Below, piece after piece: positions 16,140-24,877 of a DNA stretch of 64,000 bases (its first letter is position 1; the number at the start of each line of letters is the position of its first letter). The stretch covers positions 186,001 through 250,000 of the forward strand of contig DASXPH010000141.1 in the NCBI GenBank assembly GCA_036493735.1, given 5' to 3'. The notes below the pieces were generated by a model. That model was given only the letters and a program-made list of their open reading frames with translations, did not search any database and had not been told where the DNA came from. The DNA is from AG2 sp036493735 (GTDB taxonomy: Bacteria > Gemmatimonadota > Gemmatimonadetes > Gemmatimonadales > Gemmatimonadaceae). The position numbers were made by a program, and so were the translations under genes.

Positions 16140-19091
16140 ATGCCCCGAGTCGGCTTCATTGTAACTCTCGCCCTTTGTCTGGAGACAGCTTCCTGGCTTC
16201 CGGCACAGTCGCCACGTGCGACCGTTCGCGAGTACCAGCGCGCTTTCCCCACATATCCGTTCAGCGACCCGAATCCCATTCCAGTCGTCGGGCGCATCTA
16301 CCCGTATTTCCGATTCGACGGCTTCACCCACCGCGCTGAGCAGCGAGAATGGAAGGTGGTGGAGCTCGAGAACCAGTACTTGCGCGTGATGATCCTGCCC
16401 GAGATCGGCGGCAAGATCTGGAACGCGGTCGACAAGCGCACGAATCGCTCGTTCATCTACTTCAACCACACGGTGAAGTTTCGCGACGTCGCCATGCGCG
16501 GGCCATGGACGAGCGGAGGCATCGAGGCGAACTACGGAATCATCGGCCACACGCCTAACGTCGCGACGCCGGTAGACTACGTCACCCACACAAATGCCGA
16601 TGGGAGCGTCAGCTGCATCATCGGAGCGTATGATCTCCTCACGCGCACTCCGTGGCGGATCGAGATCCGCCTCGGCCGCGATGACGCGATGTTCAGCACC
16701 AGCTCCTTCTGGTACAACGCGTCACCACTCGAGCAGCCGTACTACTCGTGGATAAACGTTGGGATCAAGGTCGCCGGCAATCTCCGGTTCGTCTTTCCCG
16801 GTACCAGTCACGTCGGGCACGCCGGTGAACATGGACCGTGGCCCGTCGATGAGCAGGGCCGCGACATCTCATGGTATGACAACAACAATTTTGGCAGTTA
16901 CAAGTCCTATCACATCGTCGGTAAGGAGACGGATTTCTTCGGTGCGTACTGGCACGACGACGACTTCGGCATGGTGCATTACGCACCACGCGACGAGAAG
17001 CTCGGCAAGAAGATCTGGATCTGGGGACTCTCTCGGCAGGGAATGATCTGGGAGAAGCTCCTCACCGATACCGACGGCCAGTACGCGGAGATTCAATCCG
17101 GGCGCCTGTTCAATCAATCGCTCGACGTGAGCAGCCTCACGCCGTTCAAGCACCGCGGCTTCGCGCCTCATGTCGCCGATCAATGGACGGAATACTGGTA
17201 TCCGGTAGCCGGCACAAAAGGCATCGTTGCCGCGGGCCGCGTCGGTGCCCTCAACGTCGTGCGCCATGGCGACTCCTTGCTCGTCTCGCTGTCGCCGACG
17301 GTGGACGTCGCCGATACGCTGCGCGTGACGGCCGGCTCGCGCACGCTCTTTCGCGCGCTCGTCAGGCGCAAACCTCTGGAGTTGTTCAACGCCGCCGTCG
17401 CCATCCATGGCGTTGCACCTGATTCCATTGTGGTTTCGGTAGGCGATCACTTACTCGACTATTCGCTCGATCCCCGCGCCGGATCGCTGGCCCGACCACT
17501 GGACTCGCCAACGAGCTTCGACTGGCATTCGACGTACGGTCTTTATGTGCAGGGGAAAGAATGGTTGCGACAGCGCGAGTATGCGAGGGCCACCGCGTCG
17601 CTCGACAGCGCGCTTACGCGCGAGCCGTATTTCGTCCCCGCGCTCGACGACCGTGCACAGCTCGCGATACGCTCTGGCGAATATGAGGTGGCTCGACGCC
17701 TGACGACCACCGCACTCAGCGTGGACACGTATGACCCGTGGGCGAATTATTACTACGGACTGGCCAACCGGCGGCTCGGGCGCCTCGCCGACGCGAAGGA
17801 CGGCTTCGAGGTCGCCGCCTCGACACCGGAAATGCGCGGCGCCGCCTGGACCGAGCTCGCGCGAGTGGCCCTCGCCGAGGGGCAGCTGTCTGCCGCCGAC
17901 GAGTACGCCGACAAGGCGTTAGGCGCCGAGCCGGGAAGTCTGGACGCTCTCGGCGTGAAGATCGTCGTCGCGCGCCGCCGCGGCGATCGCGCTACCCACG
18001 CCCAGTTGCTCGATCGACTCGAGACACTCGACCGGTTGAGCCACCAGGCACGGTTCGAGCGAATACTCGTAACGCACGATCCGGCGTTAGGCGTCAAACT
18101 GCGGCGTGGGATACGCGCCGAGTTGCCGGAGCAGGTGATGTTCGAGCTCGCCGTATGGTATCAGGACATCGGCGACGTAGAGGCGGCGAAGGAGCTGCTC
18201 GTCGCCGTCGGCGACCATCCCCTCGCGCTGTACTGGCGCACATCCCTGCGCGGCGCAGGCGCAGCGCCAGAGCTGATAGCCCAAGCGGACCGTCTGTCGC
18301 CGCGCTTTGTCTTTCCCTTTCGTACCGAGATGGTTCCGGTGCTGCAGGCCGCAACGCGCGCATCGACACACTGGACGCCTCGCTATTATCTCGCGCTGAC
18401 ATTCTGGAGCTTGGGTCGTATTGGAGAAGCCGACTCGCTCCTCACATCGTTGGGCGACGAACCGGACTACGCGCCGTTCTACGCGGCGCGCGCCGCGCTG
18501 CCGAGTCGCTCGGCTCCCCTGGCGAAGCGGGACCTCGAACGCGCGGCGGCACTGGATGCCGCGGAGTGGCGTTACGGCAAGCTCCTCGTGGAGCGCGCGT
18601 TGTCGTCAGGCGACACAACGTACGCGCTCGATGTGGCGCGCCGCTACCATTCGCGATTCCCCGCGAACGAGATTATTGGTTTGACGTTCGCGAAATCGCT
18701 CGTCGCGGCGGCGCGGTACGCGGAGGCGGACTCCGCGCTTGCCCAGCTCGATGTGCTGCCTCAGGAAGGCGCGAGCGAGGCCCACTCGTACTACAGAGAG
18801 GCGAAGCTCATGCTGGCAGTAGACGCGATGGCCGCTGGTCGATGGAAGGACGCCGCGGCGCTCGTCGCCGCGGCACGGCAGTGGCCTGAGCGGCTCGGTG
18901 AAGGAAAGCCGTATGAGGCGGATGTCGACCAACGTCTCGAGGATTGGCTGCAGGCCTCGATTCTCGAGGGAAGCGGAAAGCGCGAGGAGGCAGCGCGGAT
19001 TCGGACACGACTGCGCGATTGGTCCGCCTCACGACTGACCGGCGTCGACGAACGCGTGCTGACAGCCTGGCGCCGCCGAGTGGCGCCGTAG
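16140..19091 (+). CDS. Exported DUF5107-TPR protein
   Basis: 983 residues with a signal peptide (cleavage near WLPAQ). Residues about 40-370 match DUF5107, a mutarotase-like beta-sandwich (NPIPVVGRIYPYFRFDG, LENQYLRVMILPEIGGKIWNA, FNHTVKFRDVAMRGPWTSGGIEANYGIIGHTP). Residues about 470-970 are helical tetratricopeptide repeats (GKEWLRQREYARATASLDSAL, WANYYYGLANRRLGRLADAK). DUF5107-TPR proteins occur beside glycan-degradation genes in other phyla and may bind or process sugars in the periplasm. The catalytic role is not established. Last gene of a three-gene operon with DUF3303 and the NTF2-like gene. Confidence 0.8.
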   Translation: MPRVGFIVTLALCLETASWLPAQSPRATVREYQRAFPTYPFSDPNPIPVVGRIYPYFRFDGFTHRAEQREWKVVELENQYLRVMILPEIGGKIWNAVDKRTNRSFIYFNHTVKFRDVAMRGPWTSGGIEANYGIIGHTPNVATPVDYVTHTNADGSVSCIIGAYDLLTRTPWRIEIRLGRDDAMFSTSSFWYNASPLEQPYYSWINVGIKVAGNLRFVFPGTSHVGHAGEHGPWPVDEQGRDISWYDNNNFGSYKSYHIVGKETDFFGAYWHDDDFGMVHYAPRDEKLGKKIWIWGLSRQGMIWEKLLTDTDGQYAEIQSGRLFNQSLDVSSLTPFKHRGFAPHVADQWTEYWYPVAGTKGIVAAGRVGALNVVRHGDSLLVSLSPTVDVADTLRVTAGSRTLFRALVRRKPLELFNAAVAIHGVAPDSIVVSVGDHLLDYSLDPRAGSLARPLDSPTSFDWHSTYGLYVQGKEWLRQREYARATASLDSALTREPYFVPALDDRAQLAIRSGEYEVARRLTTTALSVDTYDPWANYYYGLANRRLGRLADAKDGFEVAASTPEMRGAAWTELARVALAEGQLSAADEYADKALGAEPGSLDALGVKIVVARRRGDRATHAQLLDRLETLDRLSHQARFERILVTHDPALGVKLRRGIRAELPEQVMFELAVWYQDIGDVEAAKELLVAVGDHPLALYWRTSLRGAGAAPELIAQADRLSPRFVFPFRTEMVPVLQAATRASTHWTPRYYLALTFWSLGRIGEADSLLTSLGDEPDYAPFYAARAALPSRSAPLAKRDLERAAALDAAEWRYGKLLVERALSSGDTTYALDVARRYHSRFPANEIIGLTFAKSLVAAARYAEADSALAQLDVLPQEGASEAHSYYREAKLMLAVDAMAAGRWKDAAALVAAARQWPERLGEGKPYEADVDQRLEDWLQASILEGSGKREEAARIRTRLRDWSASRLTGVDERVLTAWRRRVAP

Positions 19092-19259
19092 TCGATGATC
19101 CGCCCGTTCGCGACGTACTCCTGGAGGATCGTCTCGTACCGCGCGTTCGGGTCAGGCGACGTCATTACGATGGTAGTCCGCGCAACGCTGAAATAATTTC
19201 ACGGAAGGCCGCGTACCAGCGCAGACGTGTACCGACAAGCCCAGACCGAACCGTCATTC

Positions 19260-19907
19260 ATGGCGAACTCCAAGCTCCGCTTTCGCATCTCGATGTCACT
19301 CGACGGCTTCGTCGCCGGCCCAGCACAGAGCGTGGATAACCCGCTCGGGGTTGGCGGCATGCGGCTTCACGAATGGGTCTTTGGGCTGCGCGTCTGGCGG
19401 ACGATGCACGGTCAATCCGGCGGCGAGGACAACGCGAGCTCGCGTGTCGTCGAGGAATCTTCGGCGAACATCGGCGCGACGATCATGGGGCGCAACATGT
19501 TCGGCGGCCACCCAGGACCGTGGCGCGCGGACGCGCCGTGGAACGGGTGGTGGGGCCGCAATCCTCCCTTCCATCACCCCGTTTTCGTCCTCACGCATCA
19601 TGCACGACCGCCACTCGCGCTCGAGGGCGGCACGACCTTCCATTTCGTCACGGACGGAATCGAGGCGGCGCTCGACCAGGCGCGCCGGGCGGCCGGTGGC
19701 CGGGACATCGCGCTCGCCGGCGGAGCGCAGGCGGCGCAGGCGTACCTCGTGGCCGGTCTCGTTGACGAAATGCTCATCAGCCTCGTCCCTATTCTGTTGG
19801 GGAGCGGTGAACGGCTATTCGACGGTGTCCGCGACGATCTGCACGGCCTGACCTTGAACCGCACCGTCGCCGCGCCCGACGTGACGCATCTGATATTTAC
19901 CCGTTAG
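19260..19907 (+). CDS. Dihydrofolate reductase-like (RibD C-terminal) family protein
   Basis: 215 residues from the ATG at 19260. The pattern is FRISMSLDGFVAGP, IMGRNMFGG, GGTTFHFVTDGIEAALDQA, DIALAGGAQAAQAYLVAGLVDEMLISLVPILLGSGERLF, which is the RibD C-terminal/YyaP-like dihydrofolate-reductase fold that binds NADPH. These stand-alone members have no assigned substrate. A second relative lies at 57223-57825 in the window. The start was chosen because the upstream in-frame extension has no conservation signal. Confidence 0.85.
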   Translation: MANSKLRFRISMSLDGFVAGPAQSVDNPLGVGGMRLHEWVFGLRVWRTMHGQSGGEDNASSRVVEESSANIGATIMGRNMFGGHPGPWRADAPWNGWWGRNPPFHHPVFVLTHHARPPLALEGGTTFHFVTDGIEAALDQARRAAGGRDIALAGGAQAAQAYLVAGLVDEMLISLVPILLGSGERLFDGVRDDLHGLTLNRTVAAPDVTHLIFTR

Positions 19908-19928
19908 GCAGCGATAGGAGGTCGAGCA

Positions 19929-20351
19929 ATGGCGAAATTGGGACGCATTCTCACCGTGACCGGCGCGCTGGCCGGTATCGGCGCGGTCACCGGAGCCGTT
20001 GCGGGAACGGTGGTGGCCTTTCTCGTCATCGTTCTCAAACAGGGTCTCGGCGACGCACTCGACCTCCAACTGTTCGAGATCGGCGCCTGGTTCGGAGCGC
20101 CGTTGGGCGCCACCCTGTTTCCGCTCGCGGGCTGGCTGTTGATGCGCCGCGTGCCGATTGGACGGGCGCTCCTCGGCACGATGCTCGGGACGATCGTCGG
20201 TGGGCTCGTCGGCTGGTTCGCGCCGATCCGTGGCGCCGGCGACATCGTCGATCACACGCTGCTCTGCGGCCTGATCGGCTTCTCATTGGCCGTACTTCTT
20301 CTGCGCCGAACCAGCGTCAAAGCCGAGATCGCGCCCGAACCGATCGTCTAG
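19929..20351 (+). CDS. Small four-helix integral membrane protein
   Basis: 140 residues with four hydrophobic segments (about 7-33, 48-70, 80-100, 112-128) and glycine-rich helix packing motifs. GGAGG lies 10 bp before the ATG. It follows the DHFR-like gene by 21 bp and is probably co-transcribed with it. No family recognised and no catalytic motif. It ends 3 bp from the stop of the convergent amidohydrolase gene. Confidence 0.65.
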   Translation: MAKLGRILTVTGALAGIGAVTGAVAGTVVAFLVIVLKQGLGDALDLQLFEIGAWFGAPLGATLFPLAGWLLMRRVPIGRALLGTMLGTIVGGLVGWFAPIRGAGDIVDHTLLCGLIGFSLAVLLLRRTSVKAEIAPEPIV

Positions 20352-20354
20352 TCG

Positions 20355-21848
20355 TTAGGGCGCCCGCCCAACGACGGCACGCGTAACCGGGCCACGAACG
20401 GGCTTTCCTGGCGCGACTCCCGGAACGAGCCGGGATCCGCGCACGACGAACGTCCCGTTCACCAACACGTGAACGATACCGTCGGAGTATTGCGCCGGCT
20501 TCTCGAAGGTCGCGCGGTCGATCACCGTTGCCGGGTCGAAGATGGTGATGTCGGCGTCCGCGCCGGGCTGGAGGCGCCCTTTGCGCTTCATGTTCGGATC
20601 GACGCGCTCGAGCCGCTTCGCCGGAAGCAGCGTCATCTTGCGCACCGCGTCCATGAGCGAGATCACTTTCCGCTCGCGCACGAACCGGCCGAGGATGCGC
20701 GCGTGCGTGCCGGCGCTGCGCGGATGACCGATCGGCTGGCCATTAGCGATCTCGAAACCACCGTCGCTCGCGACCATGACGTGGGGATCCTTGTACGCTT
20801 GGTCGGCGGCGCTTTCCGGGATCATGAAGATGACGGCGAGGCCGCCCTGCTTCCGATAGCGCTCGAAGCTCTCGGCCGTCAGGCGCTCGCCGGTCGCCGT
20901 CCAGAGGATGTCCTTGTAGTCGATGCCCATCCGCTCCTGGAAACCGGGATCGAAGATCGCGCTCTGCAGCATCGTCGCACCGGCCGTGTAGGGATAGGCC
21001 TCCGTCGTGACGTCGAGCCCTCTCGCGCGCGCGCCGTCGATGAGATCGAGCAGCGTCGGTGTCGCGGCGAGCCCCATGCTCGTGACGTGGACGACATGCA
21101 GCGGCGCGCCCGTCGTGGCCGCGTCGGCAATGACCTCCTGCACACCGGCGACACCGCCGGCGTTCTCCATCAGTCCCGCGGAACGGAGGTGGACGAAGAT
21201 CGGCGCGTGATGGCGCGCGGCGACGCCGAAGGTGTGAAAAATCTCCTCGCGCGTGGCGGCGGGAGTGTAATTGATCCCCATGCCGATGCCTAACGCGCCA
21301 TCGTTCAGCGCGCCGTCGAGCCGATGCTCGAGCTCGGGAATACGGGTCCGCTCGATGGGCGAGCGCACGAACGCGCCGGTCGCGGCGATGACGTTCACGC
21401 CCTCAGCCGTCGAATCATGATCGAGCATGGCGTGCCGCGCGCCGGGATGGCTCGCCGAGACGCCGAAGTTGATGAGCGACTTGCCGGCGCGCTTCGCGTA
21501 CCAGGGCGCCACCGGATAGGTGCCGATCTCCAGCTCGAGCGCCGTCGTCACGCCATCGTGAGCCATGAACTGGTAGTTGATCGAGTCCTGACCGTGCGAG
21601 TGGAGATCGATGAACCCTGGTGCGACGACGAGCCCCTTCACGTCGAGGGTATCGCGCGCGGCGGGAACGCCGGTGCCCACGGAGACGATGTGCCCCGCTC
21701 TGATGCCGACGGCGCGAACGGCATCGAGGTTCGTCTCGGGGTCGATGACACGGCCGTTGACGAGCACGACGTCGAGCGGCGCGACACGCTGTGCGGTCGC
21801 GAGGGCGGGGAAGCTGACGAGGGCGAGGAGGAGAAGGCGGCGGCTCAT
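20355..21848 (-). CDS. Exported N-acyl-D-amino-acid deacylase-like amidohydrolase
   Basis: 497 residues with a signal peptide (LLLLALVSFPALATAQ). Amidohydrolase features: VLVNGRVIDPETNLDAV, the metal-binding GFIDLHSHGQDS (residues 78-89), EIGTYPVAPWY, HLRSAG, HVVHVTSMG, and a C-terminal GRLQPGADADITIFDPA. This fits the D-aminoacylase (NagA/dihydroorotase-like) branch that releases D-amino acids from N-acyl derivatives, here in the periplasm. Downstream-facing gene on the other strand is a penicillin-binding-like hydrolase, so a link to D-amino-acid or peptidoglycan turnover is possible. Substrate inferred. Confidence 0.85.
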   Translation of the reverse strand: MSRRLLLLALVSFPALATAQRVAPLDVVLVNGRVIDPETNLDAVRAVGIRAGHIVSVGTGVPAARDTLDVKGLVVAPGFIDLHSHGQDSINYQFMAHDGVTTALELEIGTYPVAPWYAKRAGKSLINFGVSASHPGARHAMLDHDSTAEGVNVIAATGAFVRSPIERTRIPELEHRLDGALNDGALGIGMGINYTPAATREEIFHTFGVAARHHAPIFVHLRSAGLMENAGGVAGVQEVIADAATTGAPLHVVHVTSMGLAATPTLLDLIDGARARGLDVTTEAYPYTAGATMLQSAIFDPGFQERMGIDYKDILWTATGERLTAESFERYRKQGGLAVIFMIPESAADQAYKDPHVMVASDGGFEIANGQPIGHPRSAGTHARILGRFVRERKVISLMDAVRKMTLLPAKRLERVDPNMKRKGRLQPGADADITIFDPATVIDRATFEKPAQYSDGIVHVLVNGTFVVRGSRLVPGVAPGKPVRGPVTRAVVGRAP

Positions 21849-21986
21849 GATGACAGCGAGGGTGGGTGAGGATTGGGTGGCTGAAGCTACACGGAATCTC
21901 GCCGTTGGCGAGACTTGGTCCGCGGATGCTTCTGCGGAAGTCAGAGGCCCCGTGCGCCGGTTCGTCGGAACGTGTATTGTGGAGTC

Positions 21987-23240
21987 ATGTCGATCCCCCG
22001 TTGCCTAACGATTGCGGGCGTCGCCGGCTTGCTGGCGACAACATGCCTCACCCGTATCCTTGCCCAGAAGGCCCAGAACCCGTCGCTGACCCGTGGAATC
22101 GCCAGCGCCGATTCGATCGTCGCCGCCGCGGTCGAGCATACGATTCCCGGCGCCGTGCTCGTCGTCGCGCAGAACGGCAAGCTGGTCCACCAGCGCGCCT
22201 TCGGTTGGGCTCAGCTGAACGACTTTCAGCTACATCGCCTCGCTAATCCGCGGCCGATGCGAAGCAGTACCCTTTTCGACCTCGCCTCGGTGACGAAGGT
22301 GATGGGGACGACGATGGCGGTCATGATGCTGGTGAGCGAGGGGCGCCTCGACGTGGACGCACCCGTCTATCGCTACCTTCCCGATTTCCGCGGACCACAT
22401 CTCGACAGCATCACCGTGAAGCACCTGCTGCAACACTCGGCGGGGCTGGTACAGTGGCAGCCGCTGTACTATCACGCGTCGAACGAGCACGAGACGTATG
22501 ACGTCATTCGGCAGATGCCGCTACAGTGGGGCGTGGGTGAAGGACGACACTACAGTGACCTCAGCTTCATGCTGCTCGGCTACATCGTCGAGCATGTCAC
22601 CGGACAGACAATCGATCACTACCTCGCTGACGCGCTCTACAAGCCGCTCGGCCTGCGGTCTACGACGTATTTACCCAAGCAGCATGGCTTCACCGACTTT
22701 GCGGCGACGGAGCAGGGAAACGGCTACGAGCGCCACATGGTCTACGATTCCACGTTCGGCTACCGATATCGCGGCGACCCCATGGCGTGGAACGGCTGGC
22801 GGCAGTATGTGCTCGACGGCGAGACGGACGACGGGAACTCCTGGTACGCGAACAAGGGTGTCGCTGGCCATGCGGGGCTATTCTCGACCGCGGCCGATCT
22901 GCACGTGCTGATCGATATGCTGCTCGCGCACGGCAGCGTCGGCGCGCGACAGTACATCAAGCCGGCAGCGATCGATCGCTTCTTCACGCGCGATCAGTAT
23001 CAGAATTTTCTCGGGTGGATGTCGCCTAACGGTTTGCCCGAGGGCAGCTTCAGTCATACCGGTTTCACCGGGACGTACGTGCTCGGCGTGCCGAAGTACG
23101 GTCTGTCCATCGTGCTGCTCACGAATCGACAGAACATGGGCACGGACGCCCGCGGTTATTTCCCCGACGTGGGGCCGCTGCAGGCCGCCGTCGCGAAGGC
23201 CATCGTCGCGGGCGCCCAGGAGGACGCACGCCCCGACTAA
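21987..23240 (+). CDS. Exported serine hydrolase, class C beta-lactamase/penicillin-binding family
   Basis: 417 residues from the ATG at 21987 (GGAG just upstream), with a signal peptide ending near ILAQK. The catalytic triad motifs are present: S101-V-T-K104, Y189-S-D and HTG in SHTGFTG near residue 360. This group includes esterases, DD-peptidases and D-aminopeptidases, and usually is not a true resistance beta-lactamase. It is divergent from the D-aminoacylase-like gene (138 bp apart) and is followed 19 bp later by a TolB-like gene, so the pair is probably one operon. Confidence 0.87.
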   Translation: MSIPRCLTIAGVAGLLATTCLTRILAQKAQNPSLTRGIASADSIVAAAVEHTIPGAVLVVAQNGKLVHQRAFGWAQLNDFQLHRLANPRPMRSSTLFDLASVTKVMGTTMAVMMLVSEGRLDVDAPVYRYLPDFRGPHLDSITVKHLLQHSAGLVQWQPLYYHASNEHETYDVIRQMPLQWGVGEGRHYSDLSFMLLGYIVEHVTGQTIDHYLADALYKPLGLRSTTYLPKQHGFTDFAATEQGNGYERHMVYDSTFGYRYRGDPMAWNGWRQYVLDGETDDGNSWYANKGVAGHAGLFSTAADLHVLIDMLLAHGSVGARQYIKPAAIDRFFTRDQYQNFLGWMSPNGLPEGSFSHTGFTGTYVLGVPKYGLSIVLLTNRQNMGTDARGYFPDVGPLQAAVAKAIVAGAQEDARPD

Positions 23241-23259
23241 CCATGTGAGGTCTGAGCCG

Positions 23260-24780
23260 ATGCGCCCCATCTCGACACGTAGCGTCGTGCGTCTGTTGAG
23301 CTTCGGTTTCATCGCATCCGCGGCGCGCGCCCAATCGCCGCGGTCGATCGGGATCTTCGAGGGCGAGACTGACGTCGGAAGCGCGCGACGCGGGGCGGCG
23401 TCGTACGACGCGGCGTCTCAGAACTACCGGATCGCCGGCTCGGGCACGAACATGTGGAACGCCCGCGACGACTTCCATTTTGTCTGGACGCGCCTGACGG
23501 GCAATTTTATCCTGTCCGCGCGAATGAAGTTCCTCGGCAAAGGTGGCGACCCGCATCGGAAGATCGGTTGGACGATTCGGCCGTCACTCGCGCCCGACGC
23601 GCCGCACGTGACCGCGGCGCTACACGGCAACGGGCTGATGTCGCTGCAGTTTCGCCGGAGCGCGGCGGCGACGACCGAAGAGCAGAAGTCGCGCGATAGT
23701 TTGCCGGACGCGGATGCCGTCGTGCAGCTGGAGCGCCGCGATGGCGTCTACATCATGTCCGTCGCACAATTCGGTGACACGCTCGCAAGACAGGAGCTGA
23801 ACGGCATCACGCTGGCGGACAGCCTCTACGTCGGGCTCTTCGTCTGCGCGCATGATTCGAACGCGGTCGCACGCGCGGCGTTCAGCAACGTCCGGATCAC
23901 GATCCCGGCGAAGCACGACTTTGTCGCGTACCGCGATTACCTGGGCAGCAATCTCGAGATCCTCGACGTTGCGCGCGGGAACGCGACCATCGTGCATCAC
24001 TACCATGGGTCATTCCAGGCGCCGAACTGGACGTCCAACGGAAAGGCGTTGATCTACGCGCAGGAAGGAAAGCTCTATCGCTTCGATCTGGCCAGCAGTA
24101 CGCCGGCCGTCATCAATACCGATTTCGCCACGCGCAACAACAACGATCACGTGCTGTCGTTCGATGGGCGGATGCTCGGCATCAGCCATCACGCGACGGA
24201 AGACAGCGGCGCGTCGATCGTGTACACCGTTCCAGTGACGGGCGGCACGCCGAAGCGCGTGACGGCGAAAGGGCCGTCATATCTGCACGGCTGGTCGCCG
24301 GACGGGCGGTGGCTCGTCTACACCGGCCAGCGGAATGGTGATTTCGATATCTATAAAATCTCGCAGCAGGGCGGCGAGGAGACGCGCCTAACGAATACTC
24401 CAGGCCTCGACGACGGACCGGAGTTCAGCCCCGACGGCGCCTACATCTACTTCAACTCGGCGCGCTCGGGCCGGATGCAGCTCTGGCGCATGCGCCCCGA
24501 CGGCAGCGAACAGACGCAGTTGACGAGCGACGGATTCAACAACTGGTTTCCGCACATCTCGCCCGATGGGAAATGGATTGCTTTCATCTCCTTTCCACCC
24601 GAAGTCGCCGCCGATGACCACCCCTTTTACAAACACGTGCTGCTGCGATTGATGCCCGTCAGCGGCGGACCGGCGCGCGTAATCGCATACGTTTACGGCG
24701 GTCAGGGAACGATCAACGTGCCGTCGTGGTCGCCGGATTCGAAAGAATTGGCGTTCGTGAGCAATACCGGTGAACGGTGA
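23260..24780 (+). CDS. Exported TolB-like WD40/PD40 propeller protein
   Basis: 506 residues. A signal peptide (cleavage after ARAQS) is followed by a concanavalin-like beta-sandwich (about 30-210: NYRIAGSGTNMWNARDDFHF, FILSARMKFLGKGGDP). Then come PD40/WD40 TolB-type repeats (YLHGWSPDGRWLVYTGQRNGDFDIYKI, LTNTPGLDDGPEFSPDGAYIYFNSARSG, FPHISPDGKWIAFISF). Such proteins bind ligands in the periplasm; no enzymatic residues recognised. The ATG at 23260 is preferred to the GTG at 23245 because of GAGG upstream. The last codons (NTGER) fall inside a heptanucleotide repeat. Confidence 0.82.
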   Translation: MRPISTRSVVRLLSFGFIASAARAQSPRSIGIFEGETDVGSARRGAASYDAASQNYRIAGSGTNMWNARDDFHFVWTRLTGNFILSARMKFLGKGGDPHRKIGWTIRPSLAPDAPHVTAALHGNGLMSLQFRRSAAATTEEQKSRDSLPDADAVVQLERRDGVYIMSVAQFGDTLARQELNGITLADSLYVGLFVCAHDSNAVARAAFSNVRITIPAKHDFVAYRDYLGSNLEILDVARGNATIVHHYHGSFQAPNWTSNGKALIYAQEGKLYRFDLASSTPAVINTDFATRNNNDHVLSFDGRMLGISHHATEDSGASIVYTVPVTGGTPKRVTAKGPSYLHGWSPDGRWLVYTGQRNGDFDIYKISQQGGEETRLTNTPGLDDGPEFSPDGAYIYFNSARSGRMQLWRMRPDGSEQTQLTSDGFNNWFPHISPDGKWIAFISFPPEVAADDHPFYKHVLLRLMPVSGGPARVIAYVYGGQGTINVPSWSPDSKELAFVSNTGER

Positions 24781-24869
24781 ATGCTGGTGAACGGTGAACG
24801 GTGAGTTCGGCTTGACGGCGCCCCACGCCGGCTTTCCTTTTCCACCGTCCACCGCCCACCGCCCACACC
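24769..24869. repeat. Heptanucleotide arms (locus 5)
   Basis: GGTGAAC, GGTGAAT, a 3-bp gap, then GGTGAAC twice and GGTGAG (24769-24805) face CCACCGT, CCACCGC twice and CCACACC (24842-24869). The arms are complementary. The left one covers the stop of the TolB-like gene and the right one ends 9 bp before the next start. It may be a transcription attenuator between the two genes. Confidence 0.7.
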
Positions 24870-24877
24870 GACGAGCC

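Noticed and set aside
19092..19165. Possible start of a reverse-strand gene (YETILQEYVANGRIIDY)
   Set aside because: Only about 24 codons before it becomes antisense of the DUF5107-TPR gene; too short to support a fragment call.
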